Shown: positions 8,810 through 19,307, numbered from the stretch's first letter. The stretch is 64,000 bases of DNA from Bacterioplanes sp. (GCA_014859445.1 JACUUC010000001.1:1-64000), one strand, 5' to 3'. The notes: generated from the letters alone by a model not told the origin. Numbers and translations: made by a program.

Positions 8810-9871
8810 TTAGCGCAACAGCGCAATACTTTTTACCAACGCCACCACGCTCATTCCCACGGTTAATTCGAGCGTTTGGTGTGCATAGTGACTGATTTCG
8901 GCGAGCAACGTTTGGCCATCATGCAATTGTAAGGTCAATAATACATGATCCTCGTAGGAATGAATGGCAGCAATCGACGCCGGTAATTGATTTTGCACAC
9001 TCACCTGCTCTAACCGTACCAAGGCAATACTGACATCGCGTGCGGCTATGCGTAAACGCTGTGTTTCGGTGGTGCGCGAAGCATGGCTGGGTAACCACAA
9101 TGTCACTGGTCCAGAGACAAATTGACGGCGCTGATGTTGATCCACATCGCCCATACTCCCCAGCAAAATACTCGCTGGGCCACGATCAAGAAATAACGGT
9201 GAATCAGGACGCGACAGTGCCGCTTGCAAGGGCTCTACGGAGCGAACACGGCCATTTTCCATAAAGAGTACGTGATCGGCCAGTTGCTCGACTTCCAATG
9301 CGGAATGAGTGACCAATAACATAGGCACCCCAGATTCATTCGCCAAACGCGACAAGAAAGGCATGATTTCGGCTTTCGTTTGACTGTCCAGCGCGGCCAA
9401 CGGCTCATCCAATAGCATCAGCTGTGGGTGACTGAGCAACGCTCGTCCTAGCGCCACGCGTTGTTGTTGACCACCGGATAATTGATCAACAGAGCGATGC
9501 AGCAAGGATGATAAACCCAGCATGTCACTGACTTGCTCTAGCCTCAAACGACGCCGCGATGGCGGGGTTCGATGATAGCCATAAAGTAAATTATCACGCA
9601 CCGACAGGTGAGCCAACAAACTGGCTTCTTGAAACACCAAACCAATGCGGCGACGGTGCAACGGCACAAAATCGCGCCCCTGCCAACACTCGCCATTCAA
9701 CGCGACATGAGCATTAGGTATACGATCAAGCCCCGCGATCACACGCAACAAACTGGTTTTACCGCAACCAGAACGACCAAATATCGCGGTAACGCCTTCG
9801 CTGGGTAGCGTCAAATCCACCGCCAAGGAAAACGCCTGGCGCGACCACGTGACTTGAACTTGCAAACTCAT
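8810..9871 (-). CDS. modC: Molybdate ABC transporter ATP-binding protein ModC
   Basis: 353 residues from ATG at 9871; an earlier start at 9913 would overlap modB. Walker A is FGRSGCGKTSLL, the signature is LSGGQQQRVALGRALL, Walker B is LMLLDEPLAALD, and the switch His is in THSALEVEQLAD. After the nucleotide-binding domain (1-235) comes a C-terminal MOP/TOBE domain (about 285-350, LRIAARDVSIAL...), which in ModC binds molybdate and tunes transport. It is the last gene of modABC and powers import at the inner face of the membrane. Confidence 0.92.
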   Translation of the reverse strand: MSLQVQVTWSRQAFSLAVDLTLPSEGVTAIFGRSGCGKTSLLRVIAGLDRIPNAHVALNGECWQGRDFVPLHRRRIGLVFQEASLLAHLSVRDNLLYGYHRTPPSRRRLRLEQVSDMLGLSSLLHRSVDQLSGGQQQRVALGRALLSHPQLMLLDEPLAALDSQTKAEIMPFLSRLANESGVPMLLVTHSALEVEQLADHVLFMENGRVRSVEPLQAALSRPDSPLFLDRGPASILLGSMGDVDQHQRRQFVSGPVTLWLPSHASRTTETQRLRIAARDVSIALVRLEQVSVQNQLPASIAAIHSYEDHVLLTLQLHDGQTLLAEISHYAHQTLELTVGMSVVALVKSIALLR

Positions 9872-9893
9872 GGACAAGGCCACTCCAAACACA

Positions 9894-10580
9894 TCATATC
9901 TTGGCCACATCAAATCGTCGGTTCACGCCATACACCACCAGCAACACGGTGAAGGAGAATAACAACAACAGCAATGACAGCTGATGAGCTGCGCCATAAT
10001 TCATGGCTTCGGTGTGATCGTAAATCAGCACCGACAACACTTTGGTTTCGCCCGGAATACTGCCGCCTAGCATTAAAATCACACCAAATTCACCAATCGT
10101 GTGTGCAAAGGTCAGAGTCGCCGCCACCAAAAAACCACCGCGAGTCAACGGTAAAATCACACTGAAAAAACGATCCATAGGCCCGGCCCCTAAACTGGCC
10201 GCAACGTCGATGGGACGGCGCCCAAGCTGCATAAAAGCTTGGTGCAAAGGCTGCACGGCAAACGGCATGGAATAGATGACCGACGCCAACAAAATACCTT
10301 CAAACGAAAACGCCAAATGACGCAGCCCCAAACTTTCTAGAGGCTGACCAATCACACCATACGGACCAAACGCCAACAACAAATAAAACCCCAACACCGT
10401 GGGCGGTAACACCAAAGGCAGAGCCACCACCGCTTGCACCATATTGCGCATGAACGAACGGCCATTGGCCAACCACCACGCTAACGGCGTGGCCAACAAC
10501 AATAAAATGATGGTCGTGTAACTACACAGCTTGAGCGTTAATACGATCGCCTGCCAATCGGCTGGGCTAAGTGAATTCAT
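9894..10580 (-). CDS. modB: Molybdate ABC transporter permease ModB
   Basis: 228 residues, five to six membrane helices, and the permease EAA-type loop at DVAASLGAGPMDRFFSVILPL, which contacts ModC. The segment LPLVLPPTVLGFYLL is characteristic of ModB. It lies 10 bases after modA and 22 bases before modC, so the three are one operon. Confidence 0.93.
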   Translation of the reverse strand: MNSLSPADWQAIVLTLKLCSYTTIILLLLATPLAWWLANGRSFMRNMVQAVVALPLVLPPTVLGFYLLLAFGPYGVIGQPLESLGLRHLAFSFEGILLASVIYSMPFAVQPLHQAFMQLGRRPIDVAASLGAGPMDRFFSVILPLTRGGFLVAATLTFAHTIGEFGVILMLGGSIPGETKVLSVLIYDHTEAMNYGAAHQLSLLLLLFSFTVLLVVYGVNRRFDVAKI

Positions 10581-10590
10581 GTGCAGGATC

Positions 10591-11364
10591 TCAATCCGAA
10601 TGAGTGTCGCTACTGGGCATGATAAACCCGTAGTGCTGCATGATACGATGGGCCGTGTCTGTTTTCATAAATTGGGCAAATTGCTCAGCCAGTGGGTTAT
10701 CCGCACCATGACGGGTGATTACATATCCCTGTGTTAAAGGCTGATGCAGCGACTCATCAATCAACACATAACCACGCTCCGCCAAACGCGGAAACAACGC
10801 CAACGACAAGGCAATGATGGCCACATCGGCGGCGCCACTTTCCGCCATTTGTGCGGTTTGCGCGATGTTTTCACCGTACACCAATTTGTGTTCTATCTTA
10901 GGCCACACTCCGCTCGCCAACAGCGCCTCCTTGGCGCGCATGCCATAAGGAGCATGCTCTGGCTGAGCAATGGCGATGCGTCGAAACATGGGTGATGTGA
11001 GATCCTCTAGGCTCAAATCCGTCACATCGTGACGCGCACTCCACAAGACAATTCGCCCCAGTGCATACACCGATGGCGTCGTCACCGCAAATCCATCATG
11101 ATACAGGGTTTCGGGAAAGCGAATATCGGCGGAAAAAAACAGGTCATAGGGTGCGCCATGACGAATTTGCGTCGTCATTTTACCCGATGAGCCATAAATC
11201 ACTCGAATGGACGCATTGCCATGATGAGTTTGGTATTGAGCGACGATGTCATCCAGAGCAAAACGCAAATCCGATGCGGCGGCCATGGTGATGGTTTCTG
11301 AAACCGCCGATAGCGACCATACCGACATACAACACAACAACAAACAACGACGCCAATAGCTCAC
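10591..11364 (-). CDS. modA: Periplasmic molybdate-binding protein ModA
   Basis: 257 residues from GTG at 11364, chosen because GAGG stands ~10 bases ahead; another GTG at 11385 adds seven residues. The signal peptide has a basic WRRCLLLCC start and a cut near AVSE. The mature N-terminus ITMAAASDL, then YGSSGKMTTQI, is the ModA oxyanion-binding pattern, and SGAADVAIIALSLAL is also family-typical. It captures molybdate (or tungstate) in the periplasm for ModBC. I searched the upstream region by eye for a ModE-type site and saw none. Confidence 0.92.
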   Translation of the reverse strand: MSYWRRCLLLCCMSVWSLSAVSETITMAAASDLRFALDDIVAQYQTHHGNASIRVIYGSSGKMTTQIRHGAPYDLFFSADIRFPETLYHDGFAVTTPSVYALGRIVLWSARHDVTDLSLEDLTSPMFRRIAIAQPEHAPYGMRAKEALLASGVWPKIEHKLVYGENIAQTAQMAESGAADVAIIALSLALFPRLAERGYVLIDESLHQPLTQGYVITRHGADNPLAEQFAQFMKTDTAHRIMQHYGFIMPSSDTHSD

Positions 11365-11454
11365 GCAGATATCCTCACTCAACACGGATTGTTAACCAAG
11401 GACACAGCTTACGAGATCGCAAACAAAAATCCATACCAAGAAGGACATAGCCCT

Positions 11455-11490
11455 CCCCACTTTGGGGTAGCTGCCGTGTTCATCACGGCA
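11455..11490 (-). terminator. Two small hairpins after the signalling operon
   Basis: TGCCGTG/CACGGCA (11472-11478 and 11484-11490) and CCCCA/TGGGG (11455-11459 and 11463-11467) lie directly downstream of the GGDEF gene on its strand. There is no clear T-run, so termination is only suggested. Confidence 0.3.
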
Positions 11491-11496
11491 TGAGGA

Positions 11497-13143
11497 TCAG
11501 TCGAGTGCCGAGTCTGCGATGACAATTTGATTACGTCCCTTCGTCTTTGCCAGATACATGGCTTCATCGGCCTGCTTCAGTAATAACTCGGCATCACCCT
11601 GAGTATGAGGACCATACATAGCAATGCCAGCAGAGAAGGTGCAATGAAAATCGGTGCCTTCTGCATGAAACGCAATGTCACGAAAACCCATCAAAATAGC
11701 GACCATCATCTGACGGGCATTGTCCAGTGTGCAGTCTGGCAGTATGACCACAAACTCTTCGCCGCCGTAACGTCCAGCTAAGTCGGTGCGGCGTATGCGC
11801 TGCTTTAATAACGTGGCGAGTGTCGTAATCACCAAATCACCAATCGCATGGCCATAACGGTCGTTCACCTGTTTAAAGTGGTCGATGTCCAACATCACCA
11901 CACTCACAATTTGACGATTACGACGAGCACGTTCCAATTCAACATGAGCGGCTTCTTTAATGGCACTGTGCTTCATCAAGCCGGTTAAGCTGTCTTTTTC
12001 AATGAGGTTGCGCAACTCACGGCTGCGCGCCAACCGCACCTGTACCGCCTTGACCAATTGCGCATCGGAAATCGGTTTCGTAATAAAGTCGTCGGCACCA
12101 AACGACATGGCTTGCAGTTGTTGAATGTGATTCCGCTCCGAGGAAAGGTACACAATCGGTAAACTTTGCAGCGCATCGTACTGGCGAATGACACCAGCCA
12201 ATTCCGGCCCCGTGTAACGTGGCATGTACAAGTCCATCAAAATCAAATCGGGCTGATACTGCACAATGTCTTGAATGATGTCTTCTGGCTCGGTCAACAC
12301 ACAGGCGTCAATACCTGCCGTTTGTAGTACCAAGGCATACCGTTCCGCCAATAACGCATCGTCGTCGATAATACAGACACGCCCTTGACGTTGGCTGTAT
12401 TCACTCATCAAATGCGTAATTCGCCCCAGCATTAAAGGAATATCCAAGGGTGACACATAAAACGCTTTGACGTCATGACGCACCGCTTGCACACGTAACT
12501 CAAACGAATCAACCGCCGAGAATAGCAACAATGGAATGTGTTTCTCACGACGTAAATGCAAAAACTCGGCTTGCTCGAAAATGGATTCATCGTCATTACC
12601 ACAACGCACCGAGGCAAAAATCAAAGCGGGTTGATGCGTTTCAAGTGCTCGCTGGCAGGCATTAAAGTCGGAAAAAGTCGTCACCTGATAGCCAAACGCA
12701 CTGAGCTGATGACTCAGTTCTAAGCTGAGTGCCTGTTTTTGAATCACCAACCAAACCTGAGCATTATCGACATCAGTCTCTTGCGCTGGCGTATTGGCAG
12801 CCACCATCGCAGTATCCAAACCGTTAATGGACTCGCAAAAAGTACGAATCAACGACTGCAAGTGCGACACATCCTGTTGATGTTCTTGCGCTTGTATGCG
12901 CACCGCCATCAGTTCAACCGCGCGTGCTTGCTCACCCAGCACGGTCAGACCAAAGGTGCCACATGAACCGGCCAATTGGTGGGTGACGGCAATCAGCTCT
13001 TTTAACGCGCTGCGCTGCCCAGCAGCAATGGCCTGCCAACACACAGAAATCTGCTTTGCTTTGGGCGGTAGCGTTGTCAAAAAGCGCTGTTGCAGCGCAG
13101 CCATGCGTTCGCTGACTTGCGTTGATCGTTTAGACTGACTCAC
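11497..13143 (-). CDS. Hpt-REC-REC-GGDEF diguanylate cyclase
   Basis: 548 residues starting with GTG at 13143, with GAGG 7 bases upstream. Residues ~15-110 are an Hpt domain (VTHQLAGSCGTFG, phospho-His ~55). A first receiver (~125-245) is degenerate: the phospho-Asp position reads IFASVR and the Lys position YVSPLD. A second receiver (~255-370) is intact (IIDDD, Asp ~304 in LILMDLYMP, Lys ~356 in ITKPI). Residues ~385-540 are a GGDEF domain with GGEEF at ~460 and an inhibitory RxxD site (RRTD) five residues ahead, so c-di-GMP synthesis with product inhibition is expected. It is the last gene of a three-gene signalling operon and its likely output. Confidence 0.9.
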   Translation of the reverse strand: MSQSKRSTQVSERMAALQQRFLTTLPPKAKQISVCWQAIAAGQRSALKELIAVTHQLAGSCGTFGLTVLGEQARAVELMAVRIQAQEHQQDVSHLQSLIRTFCESINGLDTAMVAANTPAQETDVDNAQVWLVIQKQALSLELSHQLSAFGYQVTTFSDFNACQRALETHQPALIFASVRCGNDDESIFEQAEFLHLRREKHIPLLLFSAVDSFELRVQAVRHDVKAFYVSPLDIPLMLGRITHLMSEYSQRQGRVCIIDDDALLAERYALVLQTAGIDACVLTEPEDIIQDIVQYQPDLILMDLYMPRYTGPELAGVIRQYDALQSLPIVYLSSERNHIQQLQAMSFGADDFITKPISDAQLVKAVQVRLARSRELRNLIEKDSLTGLMKHSAIKEAAHVELERARRNRQIVSVVMLDIDHFKQVNDRYGHAIGDLVITTLATLLKQRIRRTDLAGRYGGEEFVVILPDCTLDNARQMMVAILMGFRDIAFHAEGTDFHCTFSAGIAMYGPHTQGDAELLLKQADEAMYLAKTKGRNQIVIADSALD

Positions 13144-13154
13144 TCATATCCTCG

Positions 13155-15917
13155 TTAAAAATTCTCAATGGGCTGGTGCAAAAAACGCACATAAAAACGA
13201 CTGCCAATCCCGTGCGTTGAGGTGAAACCGATTTCACCGTTCATGCCCTCCACCAATTCCTTACACAAGGCCAAACCTAAACCGGTCCCTCCTTTTTCGC
13301 GGGCACTGCTGGCATCGGCTTGGGCAAAACGTTGAAAAATGCGATCTCTAAAGGCATCCGGTATGCCCTCGCCATGATCGCAGATCGCCACTTCTAACCA
13401 CTGTCCATTCATGCCAACTTCAATCGTCACCGCACTCTCCGGTGCCGAATATTTCATCGCATTGGATAACAAATTCGCCAAAATCTGCTGCAAGCGGTGC
13501 TCATCCACTCGGATACTGACGTTGGAGGCGAAGTCATCCATTCGTAATTCCAACGAAATGGCCAGCTTATCCGCATAGGCGGCATGATCGGCTAGCGCTT
13601 TCTCTATTATCGGCAAAATGGGTTGTTGCTTGATATCAAAGCTCATTTTGCCAGCCGCCAATTTCTCCACATCCAACAAGTCATTGATCAAATGATGCAG
13701 CCGCGTGCCATTGCTAAAAGCAATGTTCACTAACTTTTGCGTGGTGACATTCAGACTGTCAGCTTGGGTACTCAAAATGAGCTTTAATGCCGCGGTTATG
13801 GAGGTGAGCGGCGTGCGTAATTCGTGACTGACGGTCGAGATAAAATCGTCTTTCACTTGTTGTAAGCGCATACGCTCGGTCACGTCTTGCACCGAGCCAA
13901 TCATGATCAGCTCTGGATTGTTGTCCGCCGTCACCATTTGCGCTAACTCATGCACCCAACGTATTTGGCCATCGGTTCGGATAATACGATGCACCACATC
14001 GTGCAATCCGGTTGTTTTGGCTTTTTCTTCGCTGGCTTCCAGTAATGCCAAGTCATCGGGGTGAACGGTACTTTTAAACAACGCCACACTCGGCTGAGTG
14101 ATGGCCGAATCAAAACCAAACACCTCATAAATCATGGGTGACCACCACAGTTCACCCGTTTTCAGCGACGCTTGCCAATAACCAATTTGCGCTTGCCGAC
14201 TGGACAACTCCAATCGTTGCTGAGCCAGATGGAGCTGCTCATTGGCGGCTTCCAGCGCCAAGTAAAATTGTTTGGTATGGGTAATATCGTCAATGTATCC
14301 GTGCCACAAAACACTGCCATCCGGTAGGCTTTCTGGCATGGCATGACCCGACAACCAAACAACCTCACCATTGGCATTCTGTATCCGATACTCATGATTC
14401 CAGAGCGTTAAATCGCGACGCGATGTCTCAATGCTCTCAATCAAACCAGACAAGTCGTCCTGCACGATGTGCTCAAACACCGGAGTGGCGTCTTGCTTAG
14501 CCTGTTCAACAGTAACGCCATAAATGGTTTCAATATTGGCACTGGCATAGGGAAACGTCATACGCCCATCGGGCCATTGTTGAAACTGATACACCATACC
14601 TGGCAGTTGTTCTGTCAGTTTTAATAATTGCCGTTTGAGCAGTTTTTCATTGCTGACATCCAAGATGAACCCATCCAAGAAACGGACAGTTCCATCGACG
14701 TCATATTCTGCCTGTCCACGCTCCTCCACATAACGCACACGGCCGTCTTTGTGCACCACGCGATATTGCAAACGCCATCCTTTCTTGGCATTTAATGCTT
14801 TAGCAACAGCACGCTCTAACATTTTTTGATCATCAGGGTGAATGACACTGGCGTAACTGCGCTCCGCATTATTGATAAAATCGCTGGCCGGATAACCCGA
14901 TAACGGATCAATACTGCCGCTCATAAACAACATGGTCCATTGCTCATCGGGCAAACAGCGATAGGTTATACCAGGAATGTTATTCACTAAGGTGGCGAAT
15001 TGATCGCGACTGTCTTGTAAGGCGTGTTCCGCCAGTTTTGCAGCCGTAATATCGGCATGCGTGCCATACATCATCAGTGGCTGGCCGTCTTCGGTTCGAG
15101 AAATCACACGCCCCCGATCATGCACCCAAATCCAATGTCCGGCTTTATGGCGCATGCGGCACTGATAGTCATAAAAATCCAGCTCACCAGCAAAGTGACT
15201 CTGTAATAAACGCCCTGACTCGGACAAATCTTCGGGATGCGCCAACGTCAACCAGGTATCAATAGAAATCGGCGCTAACTCGGCCAAGGTGTAGCCGATC
15301 ATTTCTGCCCAGCGCTCATTAAACACCGTCTCACCGGTTTGCACATTCCACTCCCATGTACCAATGCGCGTCCCTTCGAGCACAGAGCGATAACGCTGCT
15401 CACGTTGTTGTAACTGGCGATGAGCGTGCTCTTGTAAGCGGTCAACGATCTCTTGCTCAATGGCATCGGCAAATTCCCGCAAAATACTGCGCTCAGAGTT
15501 TGTCATCTGCCTAGGTTGACGATCGATCAAACACAAGGTACCGATTTTATAGCCGTCAATGGACAGTGGCGCACCGGCATAAAAGCGAATATAAGGTTCA
15601 CCGGTCACTAAGGGGTTATCGGCAAAACGCTCATCTTGCCGTGCATCGGGAATCTCTAGAATGTTGTCGGCCAGAATCGCATGACCACAAAATGAAATAT
15701 CACGCCCTGTTTCACACGCCTCCAATCCTTGTTTCGACTTAAACCATTGGCGATCTTGATCAACCAACGAAATCAGTACAATGTCACTGCCTAAGCACTG
15801 CTGAACCAAATGCGTTAGGCGATCAAAACGTGTTTCTTCGGGCGTATCTAAAATCAATAATGAACGCAACAACGCAAGGCGCTGCGACTCATTCGAAGGG
15901 GTATCCGGTATTTTCAT
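13155..15917 (-). CDS. Sensor histidine kinase, GAF plus multiple PAS domains
   Basis: 920 residues with no signal peptide or membrane helix, so cytoplasmic. The N-terminal ~20-165 is a GAF domain of the kind seen in many sensory kinases (FCGHAIL, PLVTGEPYIRFYAGAPL). About four PAS/PAC units follow (for example GTWEWNVQTGETVFN, GMVYQFQQWPDG and IGYWQASLKTGELWW). The kinase core has the H-box STVSHELRTPL (His ~698), N-box NLLSNAMKYS, and G-boxes DHGEGIP and GGTGLGLAL. It has no receiver of its own; the partners are the single-receiver gene 7 bases upstream and the Hpt-REC-REC-GGDEF gene 11 bases downstream. Confidence 0.9.
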   Translation of the reverse strand: MKIPDTPSNESQRLALLRSLLILDTPEETRFDRLTHLVQQCLGSDIVLISLVDQDRQWFKSKQGLEACETGRDISFCGHAILADNILEIPDARQDERFADNPLVTGEPYIRFYAGAPLSIDGYKIGTLCLIDRQPRQMTNSERSILREFADAIEQEIVDRLQEHAHRQLQQREQRYRSVLEGTRIGTWEWNVQTGETVFNERWAEMIGYTLAELAPISIDTWLTLAHPEDLSESGRLLQSHFAGELDFYDYQCRMRHKAGHWIWVHDRGRVISRTEDGQPLMMYGTHADITAAKLAEHALQDSRDQFATLVNNIPGITYRCLPDEQWTMLFMSGSIDPLSGYPASDFINNAERSYASVIHPDDQKMLERAVAKALNAKKGWRLQYRVVHKDGRVRYVEERGQAEYDVDGTVRFLDGFILDVSNEKLLKRQLLKLTEQLPGMVYQFQQWPDGRMTFPYASANIETIYGVTVEQAKQDATPVFEHIVQDDLSGLIESIETSRRDLTLWNHEYRIQNANGEVVWLSGHAMPESLPDGSVLWHGYIDDITHTKQFYLALEAANEQLHLAQQRLELSSRQAQIGYWQASLKTGELWWSPMIYEVFGFDSAITQPSVALFKSTVHPDDLALLEASEEKAKTTGLHDVVHRIIRTDGQIRWVHELAQMVTADNNPELIMIGSVQDVTERMRLQQVKDDFISTVSHELRTPLTSITAALKLILSTQADSLNVTTQKLVNIAFSNGTRLHHLINDLLDVEKLAAGKMSFDIKQQPILPIIEKALADHAAYADKLAISLELRMDDFASNVSIRVDEHRLQQILANLLSNAMKYSAPESAVTIEVGMNGQWLEVAICDHGEGIPDAFRDRIFQRFAQADASSAREKGGTGLGLALCKELVEGMNGEIGFTSTHGIGSRFYVRFLHQPIENF

Positions 15918-15924
15918 TACATCA

Positions 15925-16311
15925 TTACCGAGAGGTGTGTTGCTGATAAATGGCCAATAATTGCTTGCCCAATGTCATCGGGTCGAAAGGTTTATTCAGT
16001 ACCGCCACTGCGCCACACTGTAGGTAATGTTGCTTTTCAGCGTCTTGAATTTTGGCGGTCATCATCACGACCGGTATGTCAGCCACATGAGGAATCTCGC
16101 GTAACGCCGCCAGTGTTTGCAAACCATCCATTTTCGGCATCATCACATCCAGTAAAATCAACTGGGGAGCAAAGGACACCACTTGTTGCAACGCCGATTC
16201 ACCACCGTCACAACTCAATAGCTCAAATCCAGCCACATCCACTAACGACATTTCAACAACCAGTCGAATCGACTCGTCATCCTCGACATGCATAATTCGG
16301 TTCAGAGTCAT
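15925..16311 (-). CDS. Single-domain response regulator (CheY-like receiver)
   Basis: 128 residues, all receiver: acidic pair in HVEDDES, phospho-Asp in LILLDVMMPKMDG (~57), Thr in MMTAK and Lys in VLNKPFDP. There is no output domain. It is the first gene of the operon with the GAF/PAS kinase and the Hpt-containing cyclase, so it could shuttle phosphate between kinase and Hpt or act as a phosphate sink. Confidence 0.9.
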   Translation of the reverse strand: MTLNRIMHVEDDESIRLVVEMSLVDVAGFELLSCDGGESALQQVVSFAPQLILLDVMMPKMDGLQTLAALREIPHVADIPVVMMTAKIQDAEKQHYLQCGAVAVLNKPFDPMTLGKQLLAIYQQHTSR

Positions 16312-16353
16312 AGCGTGATAACGCTCCTGAATGCGTTCATCGGAAACGATGGG

Positions 16354-17406
16354 TTATAGCCCTTGAAACTGGAACGGCTTAGCCGGCTGAAAGAACGCAT
16401 TGGCCTCACCCGCGTACACCTGCCCTTGATCCAAACTGAGCTTCTTAACGACGCCACTGGCCGAAAAATCCAGCTTGTTCAAATCAACCCAGACCACATT
16501 AGGAGTGAGTACATTCTCGAAGTAATAGACACGATTGGTTTGATCCGCCACCGCGCGCCAGCGTGTATTCGATATGTGCGGTTGATCGGGTGTTGAGATG
16601 CCATACGGAACAGAGACATTACGAATCACACTGAATACGCTGGCAACGGCCAACTGAGGATTGTTGGTTTGCGGAATGGCTTGAATGTAATACGACGCTC
16701 GCACAAATCGGTCGGCAGCACGATTCGTACCCGGCAAAAAAGTCGTACCCGGAATGTCACGCCAATAGTTATTAATCGCTAGTTGTTCTTCAAAAACCGG
16801 ATCATTAGTCATCACTTGATAGGCACGATCATGATGAATCACCAAGCGACCGTCGATGTATTCCAAAATGGCGCTGTCACCCGTTGCATCCGATAATGAC
16901 AAATGCACCGTGGTAAATTTATCCGTACCGGGGATGAAGTCTGTCACCACCACAAATTCTTCTTTTGCAAAGGCGTCAACCGCTTCCTTAACCGTTGCAA
17001 AATTATCCAAAGCATATTGCGCCCAAGCAGCAATGGTTAAACCTGGCTGATCACCATTTTTTTCAAACTCGGGGTATTGCGAGGTCACTAACCACAGCAT
17101 ATTCGCAACAAGCCCTTGTTCATTCATACCATCAGGGGATGCGATATCCCACGAACTAGCGACCACACTGCCATAGCGTGATGTCCAGCTGATGGAGTTC
17201 TCACCCACCTCGCCATGACGCTGCATACCCCGAGGGAACACCCATAAATTAGCGGGTATATCAATCGAGAAATCCATGGTGCGCCCCGTGACAACCATCT
17301 GCTCAGAGCCTTGATACACAACGCGGGTACAGGCATCGGCATAAAATGCTGACGCCAACAACGCAATAAACCCGCTATGCAGAGTGATTTTTTTTAGCCA
17401 AGTCAT
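16354..17406 (-). CDS. Choloylglycine hydrolase / penicillin V acylase family amidase
   Basis: 350 residues from ATG at 17406, 8 bases after AAGGA; ATGs at 17412 and further up are in frame. A signal peptide (LKKITLHSGFIALLASAFYADA) is followed directly by Cys in ACTRVVY, the N-terminal nucleophile of this Ntn-hydrolase family, unmasked by cleavage. GRTMDFSID and the middle WDIASPDGMNEQGL are family motifs. The enzymes hydrolyse linear amides such as conjugated bile salts, penicillin V or acyl-homoserine lactones. The substrate here is unknown; a periplasmic location is likely. It stands alone, downstream of the glucosylglycerate operon. Confidence 0.85.
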   Translation of the reverse strand: MTWLKKITLHSGFIALLASAFYADACTRVVYQGSEQMVVTGRTMDFSIDIPANLWVFPRGMQRHGEVGENSISWTSRYGSVVASSWDIASPDGMNEQGLVANMLWLVTSQYPEFEKNGDQPGLTIAAWAQYALDNFATVKEAVDAFAKEEFVVVTDFIPGTDKFTTVHLSLSDATGDSAILEYIDGRLVIHHDRAYQVMTNDPVFEEQLAINNYWRDIPGTTFLPGTNRAADRFVRASYYIQAIPQTNNPQLAVASVFSVIRNVSVPYGISTPDQPHISNTRWRAVADQTNRVYYFENVLTPNVVWVDLNKLDFSASGVVKKLSLDQGQVYAGEANAFFQPAKPFQFQGL

Positions 17407-17516
17407 GCCCATGTCCTTGTTACCGTACGAATAATGCATATTGTTCACTAACAGTAGCAAAGCTTCTGCCCTTCGGCCAACGAATCATACCGCGCAGCCG
17501 TAAGCCGATCAGGCGA

Positions 17517-19298
17517 CTATGGCATCTCAGAGGTCACATCCTGCTGACTCATCCACACCATTTGATAGGGCTGCAACAGCCACTCACAAGTCACATTCTC
17601 GATAGCCGTCGCCGTCATGAGATCTTGTAATGGCAAATCATCGCGTAAATTCAATTCCGATAACGACAAGATTTGCGGCTGATCACTGATGTTATAGACG
17701 CAAAAAATACTCTGATGTCGATCTAAGCTTTGCCGCCAAAGTCCAAATACAGTATCACCCAATTGCAAAACAAATTGCGCGGCATTGGGATGAAATGCTG
17801 GCTGTGCGCTGCGAATGGCTAATAACGATTTCATCCGCGTAAAAACCTGCGCATGATGGTGTTGCGAGTCACCGAGCGCGCTCATGAGCATGTCGTAATC
17901 CCACCGATGGCGATTGATAGAACGGTTGTGTTGCGTGTGCTCAAAACGCTCGTAATCATTACCCGTAGCAAAAAAACTATGTAGGTAAATACCGGGAATA
18001 CCCTCCATCGACAGCATGATGGCATGAGCACACAAAAAGCGTTCAACTTGCCATTGATCTGGGCCTAAATGCGTGCCTTGTAACGCATCAAATAAGGCAA
18101 TATTGACTTCGTAAGGACGCGTGCTGCCATCGCTGTTCATACGCAGTGACACTTTGCCGCCAAAACGCATCATGGTTTGTATTAAATCACTCAGTTCTCC
18201 TTCGGTTAACAAACCTTCAGCGGGGCGTAAGCCAATGCCATCGTGCGAGGCGATAAAATTAAAATACGCCGTACCTGCTTGGCTCGGCGGCATACTCATT
18301 AACCATTGTTTCAGATACTGGCAGTTACCCGTCAGCAATGTATTCAACAACAAAGGCGGTAACGAAAAGTTGTAAATGCAATGGGCTTCGTTGGCGTTGC
18401 CAAAGTAGGTCAAATTTTCTTGGTTAGGAATATTGGTTTCGGTAATGATGACGGCATCGGGACACGCGTGCTCAATTAATGTACGCAATAATCGAATGAT
18501 TTCGTGTGTTTGCGGCAAATTAATACAAGGGGTCGCTACTTCTTTCCACAAAAATGCCACGGCATCCAATCGAAATAGCGTCACTCCGTGATCCAAATAC
18601 AGGCGAATGATGCGCGCAAATTCAAGCAACACATCGGGATTGCCAAAATCAAAATCCACCTGATCATGACTGAAGGTGCACCAGACAAATCGCTCCCCCG
18701 CCGCGGTTTGCGTCGCCCGCAACAATGGGCTAGTGCGCGGACGCACAACCTGTGTCAAGTCGTCACTGGGCAACGCCGTTTTAAACAAGGCATTGCCGGG
18801 TGCCTGATCTTGGATAAATTGATCAAACCACAGGCTGCGACTTGAACAATGGTTAATGACTAAGTCGGCCATTAAGCGATATTCACTGGCAATGGCTTGA
18901 ATATCGGCCCAATCGCCCAGCGCCTCATTCACTTCGGCGTAATTCATCACGGCAAAACCATCATCGGAACTGTAGGGATAAAACGGCAAAATATGCACCG
19001 AATTAATGGCACCGGCAAAATCGCGATCCAACACCCGTTTCAGTGTGTGCAGTGGTGCTTCACACACCACACCGTCCTGCTTACGCTCGATGGAATCCCC
19101 ATAGGTAATCAATACCGCATCACGTTCGGACCAATGGTTGGTAAACGGTTGGGGCGTCGTCATCACCTCCGTCAAACGCATCACACGGAGCAATTCGTCA
19201 ACCAATTGAGGAAGCGTAACCGCTAACGTCATGCCGTCATAAATAACGGACAACTGATGTTGCAATTTTTGTTCAAGTGCCTGTAATGATTCATTCAT
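17517..19298 (-). CDS. GH13 sugar phosphorylase, probably glucosylglycerate phosphorylase
   Basis: 593 residues, cytoplasmic. The glycoside hydrolase 13 regions are present: [14 protein letters not shown], nucleophile Asp in [12 protein letters not shown], acid/base Glu in IITETNIPN, and [10 protein letters not shown]. It belongs to the sucrose-phosphorylase-like group (GH13_18). Within that group, characterised members near YcjM split 2-O-alpha-glucosylglycerate with phosphate to glucose-1-phosphate and glycerate. That substrate fits here because the gene follows glucosyl-3-phosphoglycerate synthase by 9 bases and shares an operon with a glycerate kinase. Sucrose phosphorylase is the main alternative. 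ATG at 19298 has AGGG about 8 bases upstream. Confidence 0.8.
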   Translation of the reverse strand: MNESLQALEQKLQHQLSVIYDGMTLAVTLPQLVDELLRVMRLTEVMTTPQPFTNHWSERDAVLITYGDSIERKQDGVVCEAPLHTLKRVLDRDFAGAINSVHILPFYPYSSDDGFAVMNYAEVNEALGDWADIQAIASEYRLMADLVINHCSSRSLWFDQFIQDQAPGNALFKTALPSDDLTQVVRPRTSPLLRATQTAAGERFVWCTFSHDQVDFDFGNPDVLLEFARIIRLYLDHGVTLFRLDAVAFLWKEVATPCINLPQTHEIIRLLRTLIEHACPDAVIITETNIPNQENLTYFGNANEAHCIYNFSLPPLLLNTLLTGNCQYLKQWLMSMPPSQAGTAYFNFIASHDGIGLRPAEGLLTEGELSDLIQTMMRFGGKVSLRMNSDGSTRPYEVNIALFDALQGTHLGPDQWQVERFLCAHAIMLSMEGIPGIYLHSFFATGNDYERFEHTQHNRSINRHRWDYDMLMSALGDSQHHHAQVFTRMKSLLAIRSAQPAFHPNAAQFVLQLGDTVFGLWRQSLDRHQSIFCVYNISDQPQILSLSELNLRDDLPLQDLMTATAIENVTCEWLLQPYQMVWMSQQDVTSEMP

Positions 19299-19307
19299 CG
19301 TGTTGCC

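Noticed and set aside
11365-11496. ModE-type operator before modA
   Set aside because: No ATATA-type inverted pair of the expected form was seen by eye.
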